DNA of 64,000 nt from positions 1,550,001-1,614,000 of the forward strand of contig JAYKYS010000024.1 in the NCBI GenBank assembly GCA_036924285.1. Reading direction: 5' to 3'. Positions within the stretch are counted from its first letter, which is position 1. Every line of letters begins with the position of its first letter. Shown here piece after piece: positions 60,271-64,000 of this stretch. Source of the stretch: Asterella californica. Lineage: Eukaryota; Streptophyta; Marchantiopsida; Marchantiales; Aytoniaceae. The translations under genes and the position numbers were made by a program. The notes beneath the pieces were generated by a model. It made no database searches, was not told where the DNA came from, and saw nothing but the letters and a program-made list of their open reading frames with translations.

Positions 60271-61855
60271 CGGGATAACAAGCACGGGCAACCTGTTCCT
60301 GCCATCACCGCAAGCATTCTTGGGTCTGCTGGTCATCACTCCAGCCTCACCACAAGAGAAATACCAGCACTCCTAATAGAAAAGAAACCTAAGCGCAACG
60401 CCCGCACACAAATCCAATCAAAACCAACTGGGCGTACAAACAGGCATGCGGGTATGGAGAGGATCCAAACACAAGAAATACAGTCAACAACTCTCCATAC
60501 CCATGATCAAGTGCTCTGAAGCACTGGCAAAAACCTCCAGGTCGACCTGTTCTTCAAAGAATCCTAACTCTTGCGCCTTTCGGAGCAAGAACCTCTCAAC
60601 TTTAACTCGCTGTCACTCCTCAACCACAGCTCAGAATGAGATGAAACCAAGGCCAGCAGATAGCCTGTAGAATAATCTCTCTATTAAGGTATTACATGCA
60701 GAGAGATCATCTCTGAGTTGGCATCTATGCCCTTCCAAAGTTCGCTGTTTCTATAACACGATACTATTTCAACAGAACTTTGCTGTTCGATTCCTCACAA
60801 ACCACTCGATCAAAACAACTCAAACTTCTCAGGAAGCTAATTTGTCACCATCACTACCACTCTGTAAAATTTCACCAGCATATCTTCAACCAAACTCTCG
60901 GAACGATCAAGCCCTTATCGCTGTTTTTATAACCTGATACTATTTCGACAGAACTTTGCTGTTCGATTCCTCACAAACCGCTCGATCAAAACAGCTCAAA
61001 CTTCTCAGGAAGCTAATGTGTCACCATCACTACCACTCTGTAAAATTTCACCAGCAGATCTTCAACCAAACTCTCGGAACGATCCAAGCCCTTTTCGTCA
61101 ATGACACAAGGCAATATGCAGACCCTTGTGCACAAAAACAATGTTTCTCTTCAACCCAATAATCCAAAATTTCACAGGTAGGTAGCTGACTGTACCTTCT
61201 CAGACCCTGGAAGGTTTCATAGCAAAATTCGACCTCAAACTCCCCATATCTCTCTCAATGTCTCATGTTTACAGTCGCCTACTATCATAACCTCCGATTT
61301 GAGACACCCAACTTCAGCTGGCCATAACTTTTTCATTCCAGCTTGGAATCGATCAATCTCGGAGTCCATCGGCAAGCCCATCTCAAGAGCTTTCCAGCAA
61401 CAGTCAATTCATCTCCAGCAACCTCACAGAACTCCCAGAAAGTGAGAAAGACTTCACGGAAATGAAATTGGTCACGAATTTGACCCCCCCAGCTTCAATT
61501 GATCGAAACTTTTTCATCCGCGCTTCAAATCCAGCAACCATTGAGTCTACGGGCATCCTCGTCTCCCAAGCTTTCCAACCATATCTCACACTCCGCGAAT
61601 GGACCACAGGAAGTGCCTCTAACCCTCAAAACGTGAAAGAACTTGGTAGAAGGTGATTGGTCAAACTTTCGACCAATGAGAAACAAGTTGACAAAAAGGT
61701 TTTTTGTCTTCACTCACATGACAAACACACAAAGAACAAATTTTTATCCAAGAGTACCATTTAGGCCTCAAAGTTTATATTGAACAAACTACAAACACGT
61801 GCCGTTGACGATGCCGTCGGCAACGAAGCACGTAAACACGAAGTACAAACTACAC
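60271..61855. other. Region between copia-2 gag and the two-module ORF
   Basis: No gene recognised. It has a direct tandem duplication of about 172-178 bp (near 60740-60915 and 60915-61090), sharing the GAACTTTGCTGTTCGATTCC and CCATCACTACCACTC themes. The 61.3-61.6 kb part repeats a CCATAAC…TTTCCAGC theme twice and resembles LTR-type non-coding DNA. It is too long for an ordinary copia leader, so it is probably another insertion. CACGGGC occurs at both ends (about 60284 and 62981) but no TG..CA ends were found. Confidence 0.45.
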
Positions 61856-62293
61856 TCAATAGAGAGTCAGAATCCCGACTCTAAAACGGTTGACAATAAA
61901 CGGAACTACAAAAGGAACGGACAAAGCTATTATTTGGTTGTAATAATCCTCTCCGAAGTTCCTGATGACAAATTCTCGATGCGCCACCTTAGGTCGACTA
62001 TAACAACGTATTTCGACCCAGGTGTTGAACGGAACTCTCGCTGGAAAGTTCAGATCTAAGGGAGGATCCATACTACATCAAAGCAAGATATAGACAGTAA
62101 GATCCCAAACCGCGTCGTATGTGACAATAGGAAGAATGATAGGGTCTGGAGTAGCCATCACCGCGGTCATGAACGACTCGCCCCAGTGAGCTACCATAAA
62201 TACTCGAAAATGATCCCGCGGCAAACAATGAATCTTAATGACGAATGGATGCGCAAGTGGAAGATCAGGAGCACGAAAGGGCTCTCCGTTCAT
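61856..62293 (-). CDS. Small unknown ORF of two related 70-residue modules
   Basis: From ATG 62293 (MNGEPFRAPD) the frame runs to TGA 62080-62078. It then continues in frame after three codons to a second ATG at 62071 and ends at 61856. The halves resemble each other: I-H-C..R..(H)..VF.V..WGE…P.I.P against I-R-C..R….FV…FGE…P.V.P, with the Cys, Arg, Phe, Gly-Glu and two Pro at matching places. CGA would explain the internal TGA. No family recognised. It lies downstream of a TATA box and inside copia-2, so it may be a captured or independent gene. Confidence 0.35.
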
Positions 62294-62398
62294 GCCTACC
62301 ACTCGCACTGCCGCTTACTTCATCCGATGATACTGATCACACTCACCCTAGACTTGGATACTCTACACTCTGTCCCTCAAGCTCCGCGCACCTCTCTT

Positions 62399-62404
62399 CT
62401 TATA
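62399..62404 (-). promoter_or_regulatory. TATA box upstream of the two-module ORF
   Basis: The minus strand reads TATAAG about 105 bases before ATG 62293, within GATGTATAAGAAGAG, a good plant TATA context. Confidence 0.4.
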
Positions 62405-62984
62405 CATCAATCTCCCCATGTGACGACAAGAGTACTACTCTTATCTCCACTCAGCGAAGAGTACACGGATCGTCCACGTGGAGCCTTATCTTTTGACACG
62501 ATAAGGTCCTAGTGGCTCCTCAACACCAAACAAGTACGAAGGATATGTGGTGGTTTCACACCCTAGCCAATCCACAACACGACACCGCGGAGACTTGTTG
62601 CTCCACGTCGTGGCTTTTGTTGTGAGTAGTCTGTCCGCTCTATCCACGTCATTCCATCACAGGCTTCCTCGAATATAGTCACCTGGAATTGTGTCATCTA
62701 CCATGCAGAGTATCTCTTTCGAATCGAGTCAGAGGGTTATTTTATGCTTCCAAAAGATGAAGAAAGTGCCATCGAATACCGCCCATCCTTCCGTGTTGAA
62801 TGGTGCAGTCATCTACGCAGTCTTGATCGCGGGGACTGAACTAATCCTTTTTCGCATTGTGCTGGTTTTTTGTGCGGGGAGCGTCCTCCACGCAACGATC
62901 AAGCGTCCCTTGATCGCTCTAGTTTCTAGGGTCTAAGGCTTAGAGAGAACCTATGTTATCTTAACAGATCATCTAACAACACGG
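62405..62984. other. copia-2 5' interior, no gene seen
   Basis: An 81-codon plus-strand ORF (62691-62936) has hydrophobic stretches but no recognisable domain. A short inverted repeat, CGATCAAG…CTTGATCG, lies near 62898-62917. Confidence 0.35.
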
Positions 62985-62996
62985 GCTCTGATATCC
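62985..62996 (-). promoter_or_regulatory. copia-2 primer binding site (tRNA-iMet, mutated)
   Basis: The minus strand reads GGATATCAGAGC immediately after the LTR, close to TGGTATCAGAGC. Confidence 0.7.
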
Positions 62997-63250
62997 TGTA
63001 GGAAACGAATGTAACTTACTCTAAGACACTTAATTGGAAGACATACACAAAATGTGTGAGAAGAGAACGAGAGAGAGCTAAATACTCCAAGCCAAAAGTA
63101 AACTTTGATAAATGAATAATAATAATGAGAAGATCATGTGGGTCTTTCGATATACAAAGAGAGTCCGTAAAAGATCGAGGGGTGTCTTCCCCTTGTGTCC
63201 CTTCACAATATACAGTTTAGGATAGTTACTATTCACACAGTATTCTATCA
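62997..63250 (-). repeat. copia-2 5' LTR
   Basis: 254 bp, TG..CA, paired with 21432-21686; the target duplication CCAGG follows at 63251-63255. Confidence 0.92.
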
Positions 63251-63255
63251 CCAGG

Positions 63256-63609
63256 TGCGCTTCTCCAAGCCGATAATGCTTCTAAACTGGAGAGTACAGC
63301 AAAGTTGATAGTGGTGCAACCTACTGGTTATCACAAAACCTTTTGGGAGAACTCATCCATTCCAAACTTTTGGATGAGAAACATCAGTCAAAGAGGCGCG
63401 CTTAGACATCATTGAATTATGATTTGCTTGAAAGTACACTGTCGGATGGTTTTGTTGATCTGCAAAGCTTATCTACTCTGGTACAGGATGTCCCAAAGAA
63501 GATGGAGATGGAGATAGACGAGAGAAGGATGAATGATGGAGATAGACGAAAGAACGATGAAAAAGCTCTTGATAGAATTGAAACTTTGTTAAAGAACCAA
63601 ACCAAGTAA
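63256..63609 (+). pseudogene. R2: continuation of the Roc-COR exon
   Basis: It resumes exactly where 21431 stops and matches, inverted, bases 1-310 of R1 (ADNASKLEST, KLIVVQP). A missing A at CAACCT(A)ACTGG shifts the frame. Later residues return as LESTLSDGFVDLQSLSTLVQ and end at TAA 63607-63609 after a charged helix (DERRMNDGDRRKND). R1 runs off the window here, so this is the only view of the following segment. Confidence 0.85.
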
Positions 63610-63677
63610 CTTGTCTCTCTTGTATAAGAGATATCAGTAAAGGGATCAGTCGACTCATCATCTACCAAGAGGGGTGG

Positions 63678-63779
63678 TGTTATATCTAACATATGGACAT
63701 GAGGTTAATCACTAGTCATAGAGATGTGACTGTAGATGTGACTATAGAGGTGACTATAGACTAGACATTATCTTTAACA
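63678..63779 (-). repeat. copia-G 3' LTR, 102 bp
   Basis: TGTTATATC…TTTAACA with perfect TGTTA/TAACA ends. It adjoins a purine tract (AAGAGGGGG on the minus strand) and is flanked by GGTGG (63673-63677), the likely target duplication. Inside are three GTGACT(G/A)TAGA-like steps. Confidence 0.75.
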
Positions 63780-64000
63780 CCCCCTCTTAATGTCAGTGGT
63801 ACTGAATATACACCAAGTTCAAGTCTCAATTTTTGAAACCCGTCTGAAGACAAAGGCTTGGTGAATATATCAGCAGTTTGGTCATCAGTTGTTACCCATT
63901 GAGTAATAACCTCTCCTGAAATTATTTTCTCTTATGAAGTGGACTTGCACTTCAATGTGCTTTGTTCTAGCATGATGCAATGGATTTTTCGCCAATGCTA
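63780..64000 (-). pseudogene. copia-G RNase H end, runs off the right edge
   Basis: The minus strand encodes NPLHHARTKHIEVQVHFIRE, then after a frameshift QTADIFTKPLSSDGF and LRGGVK, the standard C-terminus of copia RNase H. The rest of the element lies outside the window. Confidence 0.88.

Larger units (their letters stand above)
21432..63250 (-). mobile_element. copia-2: Ty1/copia element split by a nest of gypsy elements
   Basis: Minus orientation. The 5' LTR is 62997-63250 and the 3' LTR 21432-21686. A perfect CCAGG target duplication (21427-21431 and 63251-63255) shows both LTRs belong to one insertion. Its own DNA is 21432-22781 plus about 57996-63250; everything between is later insertions. 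The RT N-terminal half and the linker after integrase are missing, so the nest came with a deletion. The span is 41.8 kb, most of it foreign. Confidence 0.92.

Noticed and set aside
21432..63250. A single giant mobile element of 41.8 kb
   Set aside because: Internal LTR pairs with their own target duplications show a stack of ordinary elements inside one copia insertion.

Overview
The window looks like nuclear DNA of a land plant. It has an intron-bearing LRR-Roc-COR (ROCO, TORNADO1-like) gene, AT-rich intergenic DNA, and Ty1/copia and Ty3/gypsy LTR retrotransposons nested up to three levels deep. Expansion of this gene family and the retrotransposon types would fit a non-seed plant such as a bryophyte or lycophyte, but that is inference. 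I see no tRNA, rRNA, CRISPR or bacterial feature.

Layout. (1) 1-5002, minus: the 5' part of an apparently intact LRR-Roc-COR gene, called R1. An LRR exon (5002-3316) and a Roc-COR exon (1164 to beyond base 1) flank a 2.15 kb intron that splits the P-loop codon series. (2) 5003-13401: non-coding, AT-rich, with degenerate repeats. (3) 13402-19470, minus: C-terminal debris of a related gene (R3), split by a complete 5.2 kb Ty1/copia element, copia-F (13568-18741). (4) 19466-21431 and 63256-63609, plus: an inverted, frameshifted R1 paralogue (R2) that keeps the P-loop intron. It is split by copia-2, whose LTRs lie at 21432-21686 and 62997-63250 with a perfect 5-bp target duplication (CCAGG). (5) 22782-57995, inside copia-2: a nest of gypsy elements. 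Family A has about 2-kb LTRs, an extra ORF upstream of gag, and very many GAAGAC/GTCTTC motifs. It is present as A1 (22782-35858), as A2 inserted in A1 (35859-44713), and as a minus-strand gag-pol-LTR tail called C (44714-57995). Element B (24179-34250) sits in the A1 LTR. A solo LTR and a deleted copy of element E sit in the A2 LTR. Element D (47100-54782) sits in the RNase H of C. (6) 60270-62980: the long region between copia-2 gag and its 5' LTR, with tandem duplications and a small two-module ORF that has its own TATA box. (7) 63678 to the end: the 3' end of a third copia element (copia-G) with a 102-bp LTR, inserted just past R2.

How it fits together. R1 is the only cellular gene that still looks functional. 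R2 and R3 are decayed paralogues used as insertion sites. The insertions have an order: R2, then copia-2, then A1, then A2, B, E and D. One inversion of about 44.7-58.0 kb, with a joined deletion, would turn A2 and C into head and tail of one plus-strand element and would also explain the missing copia-2 RT segment. Most premature stops in the gypsy elements are TAG where glutamine (CAG) fits, as expected from deamination of CHG-methylated cytosine in silenced plant transposons.
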